In this document: piece after piece, positions 7,641 through 16,125 of the stretch
Numbering within the stretch: position 1 is the first letter of the stretch
How the letters are laid out: every line of letters begins with the position of its first letter
Origin: Desulfitobacterium chlororespirans DSM 11544
GTDB lineage: Bacteria > Bacillota > Desulfitobacteriia > Desulfitobacteriales > Desulfitobacteriaceae
Length of the DNA: 64,000 nt
Assembly: GCF_900143285.1 (NCBI RefSeq)
Contig: NZ_FRDN01000019.1
Coordinates: 1-64,000, forward strand
Direction of reading: 5' to 3'
Made by a program: the position numbers and the translations under genes
Notes under the pieces: generated by a model
What the model saw: only the letters and a program-made list of their open reading frames with translations
What the model was told of the DNA's origin: nothing
The model's database searches: none

Positions 7641-8050
7641 TTATAATATATCTAAATAAGTTTTATGTTGAAGGGCAGGAAAGGCGAGGTTCATTCCCCG
7701 CCAATCTTCCTCTTTGATTGAGATATCATAACCTGAGCATTATTCTTGACATGGTTGAGTTGAGAAGCCTTGGGTATAGCCATGACATTCTCCTGCCGTA
7801 AGGTAAAATAATGGAGTATCTGCTCGAAGACATCCGCGAATGTTGATATAGAATTCGTTTCCACAACAAGTTCCTTTTCCCGCCACAACGGTTCACAAGA
7901 GAGCACCATATCAACAATTTGATGATCCAACCGATAAGGGATGGGATTGCAGGCGATTGTTTCCGCTTCCAGCGAAGCCCAGTCTAAACAAGTTGTCGCT
8001 TAACCTGCTGAGCCGGAGACTTTCCTCCTCTATGATCGTAAGATACCGCA
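7641..8050 (-). pseudogene. Chimeric relic: histidine kinase piece joined to aldo/keto reductase C-terminus
   Basis: Read on the minus strand, 8050-7826 encodes a HisKA-end fragment (LTIIEEESLRLSRLSDNL, then WASLEAETIACNPIPYRLDH) interrupted by a frameshift near LFRL. At about 7825 it switches in frame into the C-terminal part of an aldo/keto reductase (EQILHYFTLRQENVMAIPKA), homologous to the intact gene ending at 9596. A one-base loss relative to that gene shifts the frame after NNAQV, and the original stop (7641-7643) is still present. Nucleotide identity between the two reductase tails is only about 80 percent by eye, so this is an old paralogue, not a fresh duplication. Confidence 0.75.
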
Positions 8051-8052
8051 AA

Positions 8053-8700
8053 TCAAAGCCATTCGTCCCAATTCACTGCCATATAACGCAACGCATCTAT
8101 AAACCTCCCCACATGAAGACCGTCGCAAACTGCATGATGACATTGTATGGCAAGAGGCATTAGCGTCTTGCCCTTTTCTTTTCTATATTTTCCAATCGTG
8201 AAGATAGGCAAAAGATAGTTATCTTGTGAAGGAACATTTAGATTGAACGCCGTAAAATCCAGCCACGGGATACTGGAAATATTGAAAATGTTGGGCGGCA
8301 GATTGTCTTGGGGAAAAAGAACGCCGTTCGCATACTGTGTGGCATCTTCCAAACACGCGCGATAAAACCTGTGGAAGCAGCTGTCATACTTCGTCCATAT
8401 TGCGGAAAAGGTTTCTGTTTCCCGATTCAAAACCGTATACATAGGGTTGATTACATCCCAATATCCTAAACGCTTTTCTTCATTTGTGGACATTCGGAAC
8501 TCCTGAAATTGATTCGCCACTGCTGACAGCATATAAATTTGCGCCGGATAGGCTTTCCGCCCTTTTGCCTTTAAGCCGGTCAGCAGACCGGAAATATCAA
8601 TCTCCACCGTCAGGCTATAGGAACAGCGAACATGTTTGCTGTAATGCTCGTAATGTTTTTTTCTCGCCCATTGCTCCATTTCTACTTCAATAAATTTCAT
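8053..8700 (-). CDS. cat: Chloramphenicol O-acetyltransferase, type A
   Basis: A 215-residue cytoplasmic enzyme that transfers acetyl from acetyl-CoA to the 3-hydroxyl of chloramphenicol, abolishing ribosome binding. The family signature QCHHAVCDGLHVGRF is near residues 186-200, with the second histidine as general base; the trimer-type N-terminus (HYSKHVRCSYSLTVEIDIS) is complete. The length matches type A enzymes. Its ribosome binding site (GGAGG) is buried in a stem and is preceded by a 9-codon leader, so expression is probably drug-inducible. It lies among gene remnants beside a tRNA scar, consistent with horizontal acquisition. Confidence 0.93.
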   Translation of the reverse strand: MKFIEVEMEQWARKKHYEHYSKHVRCSYSLTVEIDISGLLTGLKAKGRKAYPAQIYMLSAVANQFQEFRMSTNEEKRLGYWDVINPMYTVLNRETETFSAIWTKYDSCFHRFYRACLEDATQYANGVLFPQDNLPPNIFNISSIPWLDFTAFNLNVPSQDNYLLPIFTIGKYRKEKGKTLMPLAIQCHHAVCDGLHVGRFIDALRYMAVNWDEWL

Positions 8701-8705
8701 AACAT

Positions 8706-8743
8706 TGGCCTCCTAAAAATAAAAATCTAGATTTAGGAGGCCA
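8706..8743 (-). promoter_or_regulatory. Translational attenuator stem of cat
   Basis: TGGCCTCCTAAA (8706-8717) is perfectly complementary to TTTAGGAGGCCA (8732-8743), with a 14-base AT-rich loop. The 3' arm in the mRNA contains the cat ribosome binding site GGAGG, 8 bases before the ATG. The 5' arm overlaps the end of the leader peptide frame, so a ribosome stalled in the leader would open the stem. This is the arrangement of inducible Gram-positive cat genes. Confidence 0.88.
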
Positions 8744-8762
8744 TATCACTTGCTTTCACCAT
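8733..8762 (-). CDS. cat leader peptide, 9 residues
   Basis: The frame encodes MVKASDMAS and stops with TAA inside the 5' arm of the attenuator stem. Length and sequence resemble the 9-residue cat-86 leader (MVKTDKISS, from memory). Upstream GGCGGTGA can serve as ribosome binding site. In known systems chloramphenicol stalls the ribosome around codon 6, disrupting the stem and exposing the cat start region. Too short for automatic gene finders. Confidence 0.8.
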   Translation of the reverse strand: MVKASDMAS

Positions 8763-8852
8763 ATGACTCACCGCCTTCTAATCGACTGCAACACCACATA
8801 CCCTCCCCATAACCACCTTGGGAAGTTGAAGGAGCTTCCGCCAGCTCTTGGT

Positions 8853-9203
8853 TCACTCTCTTAATATTTTCTGCATTGCTTTACCTTTAGCCAACTCGTC
8901 AATTAGTTTATCCAAATATCGGATTTGCCGCATTAATTCATCCTCTATTTCTTCTACCCGATATCCACAAATTACTCCTTTGATAAGTGAAGCATTGGGA
9001 TTAATATGAGGTGCTTGTTTGAAGAAGGTTTCCAGATCCACTTCATCAATTATTTGTTGTTGTAATGACTGTTCATCATAACCGGTAAGCCAAAAAATGA
9101 TTTCATTTACTTCTTTTTGGGTTCTTCCTTTTTTCTCTGCTTTTTGTAGATAGAGCGGATAGATGCTGGAAAAAGACATTGCAAAAATTCGCGGTTTCTC
9201 CAT
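8853..9203 (-). CDS. DUF2200 family protein
   Basis: A 116-residue cytoplasmic protein matching the DUF2200 pattern: [38 protein letters not shown] and the C-terminal [19 protein letters not shown]. The family function is unknown; members are widespread small alpha-helical proteins. The ATG follows AAAGGAGAATTCCCAA. It lies 90 bp upstream of the cat leader and may belong to the same acquired segment. No catalytic motif stands out. Confidence 0.85.
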   Translation of the reverse strand: MEKPRIFAMSFSSIYPLYLQKAEKKGRTQKEVNEIIFWLTGYDEQSLQQQIIDEVDLETFFKQAPHINPNASLIKGVICGYRVEEIEDELMRQIRYLDKLIDELAKGKAMQKILRE

Positions 9204-9263
9204 TTGGGAATTCTCCTTTGCTTTTTATCAAAAACCATGACAACATTATCTAAATACTGCACA

Positions 9264-9545
9264 TTAACTATGAGAAACCTTCATCAACCTATCCTCCAAT
9301 TGAGCAAGAACCAAAGGCCATGCTTGTTTGTGCTTATCCCTCGATTCTTCATCTGAAAACCCTGCCTGATTTAATCGTAATATTGTTCCACCCTCAACCT
9401 CTTTTAATTCCACAGTCACAACCGTTTCAGCACCTTTGGTTCCCTCAGCACCCGTTAGCCATGTAAGTTCAACCAGTTGGCCAGGCATAAGTCTAAGAAA
9501 ACGACCATAGTGAGGATAACGATTCCCCTCATAGGCTGTTTCAAA
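9264..9545 (-). pseudogene. Truncated SRPBCC (AHSA1-like) protein
   Basis: The frame contains only the C-terminal half of an activator-of-Hsp90-like START-fold protein: PHYGRFLRLMPGQLVELTW, GAETVVTVELKEVEGG and the final ESRDKHKQAWPLVLAQLEDR helix. Upstream the homology starts abruptly near 9545 (ETAYEGNRYPHYG), next to sequence lying downstream of the aldo/keto reductase gene. About 70-80 N-terminal residues are missing. An internal ATG could give 74 residues, but that product would lack half the fold. A deletion joined it to its present neighbour. Confidence 0.7.
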
Positions 9546-9595
9546 GTAGAAAACAATGGATCATATATGTAAGATATAAACCTCTATCCGGAGTA

Positions 9596-10465
9596 TTATA
9601 ATATATCCAAGTAAGTTTTATGTTGGGGAGCCGGAAAAGCGAGATTAATTCTTTGCCAATCTTCCTCATGGATCGAGATATCGTAAACCCGGGCATTATC
9701 CTTGACATGGTCGAGCTGAGACGCCTTGGGTATGGCCATGATATTCTCCTGCCCCAAGACAAAGTAAAGGAGTATCTGCTCTACAGTCAGGCCATAGTTT
9801 TGGGCAATCTCCTGAACTACTGGATTTTGGGCTATTCTTTGCCGTGTACTCAGGTTATGAGCCATGGGGCAGTAAGCCATCATCGGCAGCTGATGCGCTT
9901 TGAGCCAGGGCTGCAAATCATATTCAGTTCCCCGGGAATTTAAGTGGTAGAGCACTTGATTGGTTGCACACCGCTCCCCTCCCGGTGTTTGCCAAAGCTC
10001 TTCCATATCCTCCGTATCAAAGTTGGATACGCCCCAATGCTTGATCTTTCCTTGGGCCACTAATTCGTTCATGCACTCCACAGTCTCTGCAAGGGGGATA
10101 TTTCCCCGCCAGTGGAGCAGATACAGATCAAGATAGTCCAGGCCAAGACGCTTTAAAGAAGCCTCACAGCTTTTGAAGATCGTCTTGCGCCCGGCATGAT
10201 GAGGGTAGACTTTCGAGACGATATGAAGGGTTTCCCGATCATAAGGCTTGATCGCTTCTCCTACCAGTTCCTCAGCCGCTCCCTCTCCATACATCTCAGC
10301 CGTATCGATCAAGGTCATTCCGTACTCGATTCCCATGGCCAGGGCTTTGACCTCTTGCTGCCAGAGCCGGCTTTTCTCCCCCATATACCAGGTCCCCTGG
10401 CCGAGTTTGGGCAGTTTGGTTCCATCGGGCAGAAGGATTTCCCGGAGGATCTTTTTCTGATTCAT
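9596..10465 (-). CDS. Aldo/keto reductase
   Basis: A 289-residue NAD(P)H-dependent oxidoreductase with a complete TIM-barrel signature: LGQGTWYMGE, LIDTAEMYGEGAAEELVG (catalytic Asp and Tyr), VSKVYPHHAG (Lys), LLHWRG (His) and IKHWGVSNF. AIPKASQLDHVKDN near the C-terminus is the cofactor-phosphate loop. It is the last gene of a minus-strand operon after lplA (22-bp gap) and dsdA. The physiological substrate is unknown. A frameshifted relic of a paralogue lies at 7641-7825. Confidence 0.9.
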   Translation of the reverse strand: MNQKKILREILLPDGTKLPKLGQGTWYMGEKSRLWQQEVKALAMGIEYGMTLIDTAEMYGEGAAEELVGEAIKPYDRETLHIVSKVYPHHAGRKTIFKSCEASLKRLGLDYLDLYLLHWRGNIPLAETVECMNELVAQGKIKHWGVSNFDTEDMEELWQTPGGERCATNQVLYHLNSRGTEYDLQPWLKAHQLPMMAYCPMAHNLSTRQRIAQNPVVQEIAQNYGLTVEQILLYFVLGQENIMAIPKASQLDHVKDNARVYDISIHEEDWQRINLAFPAPQHKTYLDIL

Positions 10466-10487
10466 TCTCTCTACCTCCCTTTCCTCC

Positions 10488-11492
10488 TTAAACGTTTTTC
10501 ACCTTTTCGCCAATCCATTCTTTCATATCCTGAAGAATCATCTGATCTTCTTCCTGAACCTGAAGTGACTCTAAAGCAAGGAGCAATTCAGCACTGTTTA
10601 GCGTTCGGTTAAGAAATGAAGCACTGATCTCCTGGATGAGGTGTGCATTCATGGCATCGGAATAGATGGTTGAGCCAATAATCTTGCCTTGGCGCAGAGT
10701 AAAGCCTAATTCTATCCCTCCCCAGGGAAAACGGGTTTCCAGCACAAGGTCAAATTGGGGCGTTTTACCGTAGCGCCAATCCCAGGAAGCGTATTTTTCA
10801 TAAAGCTCGCCCAGGTCATACTCTGTGTCCTTTATCCGCAGCGGTTCCGGGCAGGCACCGTAGAGGCTTTGAAAGCTCTCCATCAGAGTCCCCTTCATCT
10901 CCTCAATGGACAAATCCGGCAAATAATTGCGGAGGTTGGTGATCCGGGATTGAACCGACTGTACTCCCTTGGCCGCCATTTTTTCCTTGGATACCTGAAG
11001 GTACTTCCCCACTTTTTCCCCGTCCACATGAACAAGAACTGTACCGTGGTGGTATGCTTTATCTTTTTCAAAATAGAAGGCATTCCCCGAAAACTTTTTT
11101 CCCTCCACAGTCAGATCGTTGCGGCCGGTAAACTCGGCTTGAATCCCTAAACTGTTTACTCCATCTAAGATAACCTGGAGCTGTTTATGCAAATCATAAA
11201 GCTCCCGATCCATGATAAAAGTAAAATTGAGATTGCCTAAATCATGAAAAACTGCTCCTCCCCCGGAAAGGCGACGGGCAAGTTTTCCTCCATCTTGTTC
11301 AAGGAGAGTACAGCGGCATTCCTGCCAGGGATTTTGATTTCTTCCGATAACTACAGTGTTTTGATTTTGCCATAGATAAAGGAGGATCTGATCTTTCTCC
11401 ACCTTATGTAAAAGGAATTCTTCCAAGGCCAGATTGTGCCAAGGGTCAAAAGAATCAGACAGCACAATTTGAGTTTTTACCGGGCAAGACAT
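10488..11492 (-). CDS. lplA: Lipoate--protein ligase
   Basis: About 334 residues. The ligase catalytic domain shows RRLSGGGAVFHDLGNLNFTF, GRNDLTVEGKKFSGNAFYFE and HHGTVLVHVD, the motifs that bind lipoyl-AMP and the acceptor lysine. The C-terminal accessory domain is present, so the enzyme should both activate lipoate with ATP and load it on E2 subunits or GcvH. A GTG at 11499-11501 is in frame but overlaps GAAGGTGG, so ATG 11490-11492 is the likelier start. It sits 46 bp after dsdA, an unusual operon partner. Confidence 0.92.
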   Translation of the reverse strand: MSCPVKTQIVLSDSFDPWHNLALEEFLLHKVEKDQILLYLWQNQNTVVIGRNQNPWQECRCTLLEQDGGKLARRLSGGGAVFHDLGNLNFTFIMDRELYDLHKQLQVILDGVNSLGIQAEFTGRNDLTVEGKKFSGNAFYFEKDKAYHHGTVLVHVDGEKVGKYLQVSKEKMAAKGVQSVQSRITNLRNYLPDLSIEEMKGTLMESFQSLYGACPEPLRIKDTEYDLGELYEKYASWDWRYGKTPQFDLVLETRFPWGGIELGFTLRQGKIIGSTIYSDAMNAHLIQEISASFLNRTLNSAELLLALESLQVQEEDQMILQDMKEWIGEKVKNV

Positions 11493-11538
11493 GGGGACCA
11501 CCTTCCTCTATTCTGTTAGTATTACCTGAAATAACCCT

Positions 11539-12888
11539 CTATTTTCCTCGTGACAGATAGTCTTTCATAACTTCCTCAGGGACGAGACTGCCGCCGGTCG
11601 CCCAAATCAGATGGGTTCCCTTTTTTAATCCCTCTTCAAGCCGGTGCTCCCTGATATATTGAGGGCCTTCCTGGCACAACAGGAGCCGGGCCGGGCCGGC
11701 CATTCCTGCCAAAGCCGAGGGCTCGCATTGTATCCCCTCTGCTTGATCAAGAGCCTGCAGCAAGCGGAAAAGTTCTGCATCCTCCACGGTGAAGGCCCCA
11801 CTCAGCAAGCCTTCCATGATCTTGCCTACGAAGCGGGAAGCTCTGCCTACGGCCAACCCATCGGCTTCGGTCTTGTTATCCAGCCCAATATCCTGAACAG
11901 CGATGCCATCGTGGAGTCCTGTCGCTAATCCCAACACCATACAGGGAGAATGGGTCGGCTCGGCAAAGAAACAATGAACATGCTCCTGGAACACCTGCTT
12001 TAAGCCAAAGGTCACTCCCCCCGGTCCTCCTCCCACCCCACAGGGCAGGTAGACAAAAAGAGGGTGGTCGGCATCAACCTTACGGTTCAATTTTTCTAAT
12101 TGCTCCTTAAGTCTCAGTCCTGCTACAGCATAGCCTAAAAATAGATCCCGGGAATTTTCATCGTCAATAAAATGACAGCGGGGATCATCTTCAGCCTGCC
12201 GGCGGCCTTCTTCCACAGCCTTACTATAGTCGGAGGTGTATTCAATCACCTCCACCCCCTTGGCGCGCAAAAGAGCCTTTTTCCACCCTTTGGCATCGGC
12301 AGACATATGGATTGTGACTTTAAAGCCCAATTCAGCTCCCATCACGCCGATGCTCAAGCCGAGATTTCCTGTGGAGCCCACCGCAATTCTATAATGGGAC
12401 AAAACGTCTCTGAACGAAGAATCCTTTAATATGGCATAATCGTCTTCCCTGGTCAATCGGCCCTGTTTGATAAGAATTTCTTCGGCATGTTTGAGAACTT
12501 CATAAATCCCACCCCGTGCTTTGATGGAGCCGGAAATCGGCAGCTGATGATCGCATTTCAGCCAGATATCCCCAGGTATCTGCACGCCATAACGGGATTC
12601 TAAATAGCTCTGCATCCTTTTTATAGAGACAATGGGGGACTCAATGAGACCTTGAGCCGGCTGTGTCTCCGGGAAAGCTTTAGCCAGGTAAGGTGCAAAG
12701 CGCCGCAATCGTTCTTCTGCAGCGAGGATATCGGAGAGACTGATTCCGAATTGGGCCTCCTTGACTTCCTTCGTTGCCTGATAATGAGGATTAATCCAGA
12801 AAATTTCCCTGGCTGCCCGCAAATCCTCCATCACGGGAGTATGGGGTATAACCTCAGGGCTTTTCCCTGTCATGTCGCGCTTGTCCAC
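11539..12888 (-). CDS. dsdA: D-serine ammonia-lyase (D-serine dehydratase)
   Basis: A fold-type II PLP enzyme converting D-serine to pyruvate and ammonia. The PLP lysine lies in [12 protein letters not shown]; the phosphate-binding glycine loop is [22 protein letters not shown] contacts the substrate carboxylate. Length (about 449) fits the family. The frame extends 11 codons upstream, but those codons contain AAGGAGG six bases before GTG 12886-12888, so that GTG is preferred. It is the first gene of a dsdA-lplA-reductase operon. No dsdC or D-serine permease is adjacent. Confidence 0.92.
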   Translation of the reverse strand: MDKRDMTGKSPEVIPHTPVMEDLRAAREIFWINPHYQATKEVKEAQFGISLSDILAAEERLRRFAPYLAKAFPETQPAQGLIESPIVSIKRMQSYLESRYGVQIPGDIWLKCDHQLPISGSIKARGGIYEVLKHAEEILIKQGRLTREDDYAILKDSSFRDVLSHYRIAVGSTGNLGLSIGVMGAELGFKVTIHMSADAKGWKKALLRAKGVEVIEYTSDYSKAVEEGRRQAEDDPRCHFIDDENSRDLFLGYAVAGLRLKEQLEKLNRKVDADHPLFVYLPCGVGGGPGGVTFGLKQVFQEHVHCFFAEPTHSPCMVLGLATGLHDGIAVQDIGLDNKTEADGLAVGRASRFVGKIMEGLLSGAFTVEDAELFRLLQALDQAEGIQCEPSALAGMAGPARLLLCQEGPQYIREHRLEEGLKKGTHLIWATGGSLVPEEVMKDYLSRGK

Positions 12889-12937
12889 CTCATTCCTCCT
12901 TCGCTTCCCTCTAAAGCTCATTATATCCTGACTTTAT

Positions 12938-12976
12938 TAATAAAAACAGACCAGGAGCCAGGCCCTAATCTGTTTT
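12938..12976 (-). terminator. Terminator of the DUF6544 gene
   Basis: On the minus strand ACAGATTAGGGCC pairs imperfectly with CCTGGTCTGT, followed by TTTTATTAATAAAG. It lies 27 bp after the stop at 13004 and separates that gene from dsdA. Confidence 0.6.
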
Positions 12977-13003
12977 ACCGCAATATCTTCCCCACACTTC
13001 TGA

Positions 13004-13861
13004 TCACTGATATGGAAAAGGCTTATTGTATTCCAGCTCTTTGACCTGAAAATGATACCAGTGGAAATCACCCGAATCCAGTTTCCAGATGAGATCTCCT
13101 TGGAAAGGAACAATCACTCCATTAAACTCCTGATGCTCTTGGATGGCACAAACCCATGTCTCCAGACGGTATTCACCATCAAATTCTCCATAGCGTTCAG
13201 CTTCGAAGCCAAGTGTTTCACCCTGCTCATTAAAGGTGAAGATTCCTGAAGCAGTTACCCCTTCATAACTCATGGTTGCTTCAGCCGATGTATCGCTTAG
13301 CTCCCGCCACTGAATATAATCATTTAAAGCCGCTGCGGGAGACCACATCATCTCAGCGAGATAGCGCAGGAGAGACCCTTGATCGATTTCCTTCCCCTGG
13401 CCGTCGGCTACAGTGAACAGGGACAGTGCTTTGATCAGCATCCGACCATGTCCGTCAACATACTTATCCCGGCCTGATATATGGAACAAAGGCGCCATTT
13501 GAATATCGGCATACCATATAAACCCAGGTTCGGCCATGCGAAAATACTGTTCGACCTCCCCCTTCATCCAAGGCTGATCGGCCTTTAATCTTAAACTTAT
13601 ATCCTGTTTTGTCCTTGCGGCTATCACCCGCTCTTTTCCCACAACCTGAGAATGCCGAAGCCATTTTTGAACAGCAGGGGGAAGTTTCTCAAGCTCAGAA
13701 AGCTGCACGGTCCCTTGGGTATTTTCTATTCCCTTATAAAATTGGTCAACTTCCTCAGCGACCCTTTGGGCAAATCGAAGTTTAGCAATTGTGGTTACAA
13801 CGGCACAGACTATGAAAATCATGAGAATTATGGCGAGAATAACAAGAAGAATTTTTCCCAC
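13004..13861 (-). CDS. DUF6544 family membrane-anchored protein
   Basis: A 285-residue protein with an N-terminal membrane helix (ILLVILAIILMIFIVCAVV) and an extracytoplasmic domain. LEKLPPAVQKWLRHSQVVG, the WMKGEVEQYFRMAEPGFIWY segment and the DQGSLLRYLAEMMWSPAAAL helix are typical of DUF6544 (related to DUF6920), a family of unknown function. No catalytic residues can be proposed. It appears monocistronic with its own terminator. Confidence 0.8.
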   Translation of the reverse strand: MGKILLVILAIILMIFIVCAVVTTIAKLRFAQRVAEEVDQFYKGIENTQGTVQLSELEKLPPAVQKWLRHSQVVGKERVIAARTKQDISLRLKADQPWMKGEVEQYFRMAEPGFIWYADIQMAPLFHISGRDKYVDGHGRMLIKALSLFTVADGQGKEIDQGSLLRYLAEMMWSPAAALNDYIQWRELSDTSAEATMSYEGVTASGIFTFNEQGETLGFEAERYGEFDGEYRLETWVCAIQEHQEFNGVIVPFQGDLIWKLDSGDFHWYHFQVKELEYNKPFPYQ

Positions 13862-13938
13862 AGGAAATCCCCCTCACTCATTGATATCATTTAGCTATAT
13901 CACTCCAAGTCAAGTTATACTATTCACATAGCGAGGTG

Positions 13939-13964
13939 AGGAAAGGGTCAGATGACCCTTTCCT
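13939..13964. repeat. Perfect 12-bp inverted repeat
   Basis: AGGAAAGGGTCA and TGACCCTTTCCT are separated by GA. It lies 80 bp downstream of rsgA on its coding strand but lacks a T-run, so it may be a transcript-end stabiliser or protein-binding dyad rather than a classical terminator. Confidence 0.5.
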
Positions 13965-14043
13965 ACAGCCTTTTACGATATACTTCATTGAAACCGTGCC
14001 ATTGAACCTATTCCATAAAACGCTATTCAATTGGGGTTAATCC

Positions 14044-15141
14044 CTAGCGCTTCGTCTGATAGTGCTCTTTGATCTGCTGAGTGATCTTTTTCCACTTCTT
14101 CTTTTCTTCAAGCTGTTCTTGAAGATTGGTCTTGCGGGAAATATAACGGGCTTCCCGCTGCAGCTTTTTATAGCTTTCATAGCGTTCCTCGCTGAGCATT
14201 CCTTCAGCAATAGCCTTTTGCACAGCGCAGCCAGGCTCACTTTCATGCTGACAATCGGAGAAACGGCAGTTCCCGGCATAGGCCGCGATATCTTCAAAAG
14301 CTTCACTTAAGCCCTCGCCGCTGCCAAAAAGCTGAATCTCCCGCATGCCTGGGGTATCAATCAACACCCCACCCTGGGGCAGGAGAAAAAGCTCACGGGA
14401 AGTGGTGGTGTGACGGCCCCGGCTGTCTTTCTCCCGAACCTCATAAGTCAGCTGGACATTCTGGCCCAAGAGATAGTTGACCAAGGTGGACTTGCCGGCT
14501 CCTGATGAACCCAGCAAAGCAATGGTCTGCCCCTGCCGGGTATAGGGAGCTATGGCACTTACTCCATCTCCTGTAGCACAGCTTATGGGCAGAATATCCA
14601 CACCGGGGGCGGCATCTTGAACTTGCCCGACTTTCTCCTCAACATCATCACAAAGATCCGTCTTACTCAAAATGAGCACTGGATGAGCCCCACTCTCCCA
14701 AGCAAGGGTCAGGTAACGTTCAATTCTGCGCACATTGAAATCGAAATTCAAAGCATTGACAAGAAACACTGTGTCAATGTTGGTGGCAACAATTTGCTCA
14801 GCCGAGGTTTTTCCGGCAGCTTTGCGGGAAAATTTGCTTTTTCTGGGCAGTATGCTCTGAATGATGACATCCTGATCCTCATGATCCATCATACTCTCCG
14901 CCCTGCCCTCCAGAGCGACCCAATCTCCTACAGCAGGCAAATCACTGCGCTCCAAAGCAGCATAACGCATTTTTCCCGAAACGACGGCCCAGACCTCGCC
15001 CAATTCCGTCCATACTTTAAATCGATCGCGATATTCCGCCGCGATACGGCCCGGATAGAAACCAGACTTTAAATAAGGTTGAAAAAGCTCCTGCCAAGCA
15101 TCATTCCAACCCAGTTCTTTAAGTTCATATTGACAATTCAA
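14044..15141 (-). CDS. rsgA: Ribosome small subunit-dependent GTPase A
   Basis: About 365 residues with the circularly permuted GTPase order: G4 SKTD first, then P-loop GSSGAGKST, then DTPGMRE, with an N-terminal OB-fold. The C-terminal zinc knuckle is CRFSDCQHESEPGC. RsgA is a 30S assembly factor that senses (p)ppGpp. The frame extends to a GTG at 15174, but AAGGAGG stands 8 bases before TTG 15139-15141 (NCQYELKELGW), which fits the family N-terminus better. It is not adjacent to prkC or rpe here. The C-terminal extension is lysine/glutamate rich. Confidence 0.93.
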   Translation of the reverse strand: MNCQYELKELGWNDAWQELFQPYLKSGFYPGRIAAEYRDRFKVWTELGEVWAVVSGKMRYAALERSDLPAVGDWVALEGRAESMMDHEDQDVIIQSILPRKSKFSRKAAGKTSAEQIVATNIDTVFLVNALNFDFNVRRIERYLTLAWESGAHPVLILSKTDLCDDVEEKVGQVQDAAPGVDILPISCATGDGVSAIAPYTRQGQTIALLGSSGAGKSTLVNYLLGQNVQLTYEVREKDSRGRHTTTSRELFLLPQGGVLIDTPGMREIQLFGSGEGLSEAFEDIAAYAGNCRFSDCQHESEPGCAVQKAIAEGMLSEERYESYKKLQREARYISRKTNLQEQLEEKKKWKKITQQIKEHYQTKR

Positions 15142-15423
15142 ATGGGAATCCTCCTTGACTGCTAAAATGGTCACGGAAGTCCCGTTTTAGGTGAGCGTAT
15201 CAGCTAAAAATAGGTCCTTTCGTGACGTTGAAAATTTGCATGGACCCTAAGACAATGACCGACTCTTTATTTAACATAATTCAACACCTCTCCATCTATT
15301 AAGCAGGCTTTACTTCAGATGAGGCTTTAATCCTATCCGAAGGCCAGCCGCCCTTATCCTCACTGAGGATAAGCTATAATTATTGTACGCTTAATGAGAA
15401 ATTAATCAAGCTTCCCTAGTATG
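15142..15423. other. Intergenic region upstream of rsgA
   Basis: No gene was recognised. A dyad CTTATCC-TCACTGA-GGATAAG at about 15354-15374 lies before a TATAAT-like stretch and could be an operator. No known riboswitch motif was seen. Confidence 0.4.
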
Positions 15424-15457
15424 AAAAAATCGCCCAAGTTTTTACACTCAGGCGATT
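15424..15457 (-). terminator. Terminator of the DUF1836-nfeD-floA operon
   Basis: AATCGCC (15428-15434) pairs with GGCGATT (15451-15457). On the minus strand the stem runs directly into TTTTTTC. It lies about 50 bp after the last gene of the operon. Confidence 0.75.
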
Positions 15458-15505
15458 AATCTGTAATCTTATTCTTTGTTCAGTTCATTGCTAGCTTGCA
15501 CCGGG

Positions 15506-16111
15506 TTAAATTCTGCGGTTATAAGCATATTTATTGTGAGCCCGCGGTTTACCCAGCACCTCTGCCCAGACAATCCCCTGGACAAGGGGGTTTTCCGACA
15601 CGGCCGGGAAAACCGGCCTTGCCTGCTCTATGGGTTGAGAAGAAGCATTCCCCGGTTTACGCTCAGGTTTTCCAGAAGATCCCTGGCCTATTTCTCCGCT
15701 AAAAGTGCTTAACATCCCTTCCCTGCCGGCGCTGCCTTCAACACCGGCGGTCCCTTCCGTTCCCCAAGACCCTTCGGTAGAAAAACTATCGACCCTTTCG
15801 CTGCCTTCTCTGCCATAGCTCTGAGAGGTGCTTGGATATCTTGGGGCGGGTGAAGGCTGGGAAGGCTGGGAAGGCCGGCTGATCGGCTCTTCTTTAGGAA
15901 ACAATTCCCGCTCCAGCTCTTCAAACATCTCCCGCCAGCCGGTCCGTGCCGGCTTTGTCTCCTGCCGCGAGTAGGGAGCACGGTTGTCTTGCGGTCCTTG
16001 AGTCCGGGTAGTGGGTGGGCGTCGGTTTTGTGGTTTTTTCTTGTTCGAACCGAAGATCGTGGATATTGCATAGATGAAAATTATAATCGGTAACCATGAG
16101 AATAGATCCAT
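15506..16111 (-). CDS. Membrane-anchored low-complexity protein of the floA operon
   Basis: The 201 residues start with one membrane helix (FSWLPIIIFIYAISTIFG), then a basic stretch, a proline/serine-rich linker and a glycine/glutamate-rich segment with imperfect EG repeats (STEGSWGTEGTAGVEGSAGR). The C-terminus ENPLVQGIVWAEVLGKPRA resembles the tail of small proteins found next to floA in other Firmicutes. It begins 14 bp after floA and precedes the operon terminator. A scaffold or partner of flotillin microdomains is an inference from position. The low-complexity middle is likely disordered. Confidence 0.7.
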   Translation of the reverse strand: MDLFSWLPIIIFIYAISTIFGSNKKKPQNRRPPTTRTQGPQDNRAPYSRQETKPARTGWREMFEELERELFPKEEPISRPSQPSQPSPAPRYPSTSQSYGREGSERVDSFSTEGSWGTEGTAGVEGSAGREGMLSTFSGEIGQGSSGKPERKPGNASSQPIEQARPVFPAVSENPLVQGIVWAEVLGKPRAHNKYAYNRRI

Positions 16112-16125
16112 GTCATGTCACCACC

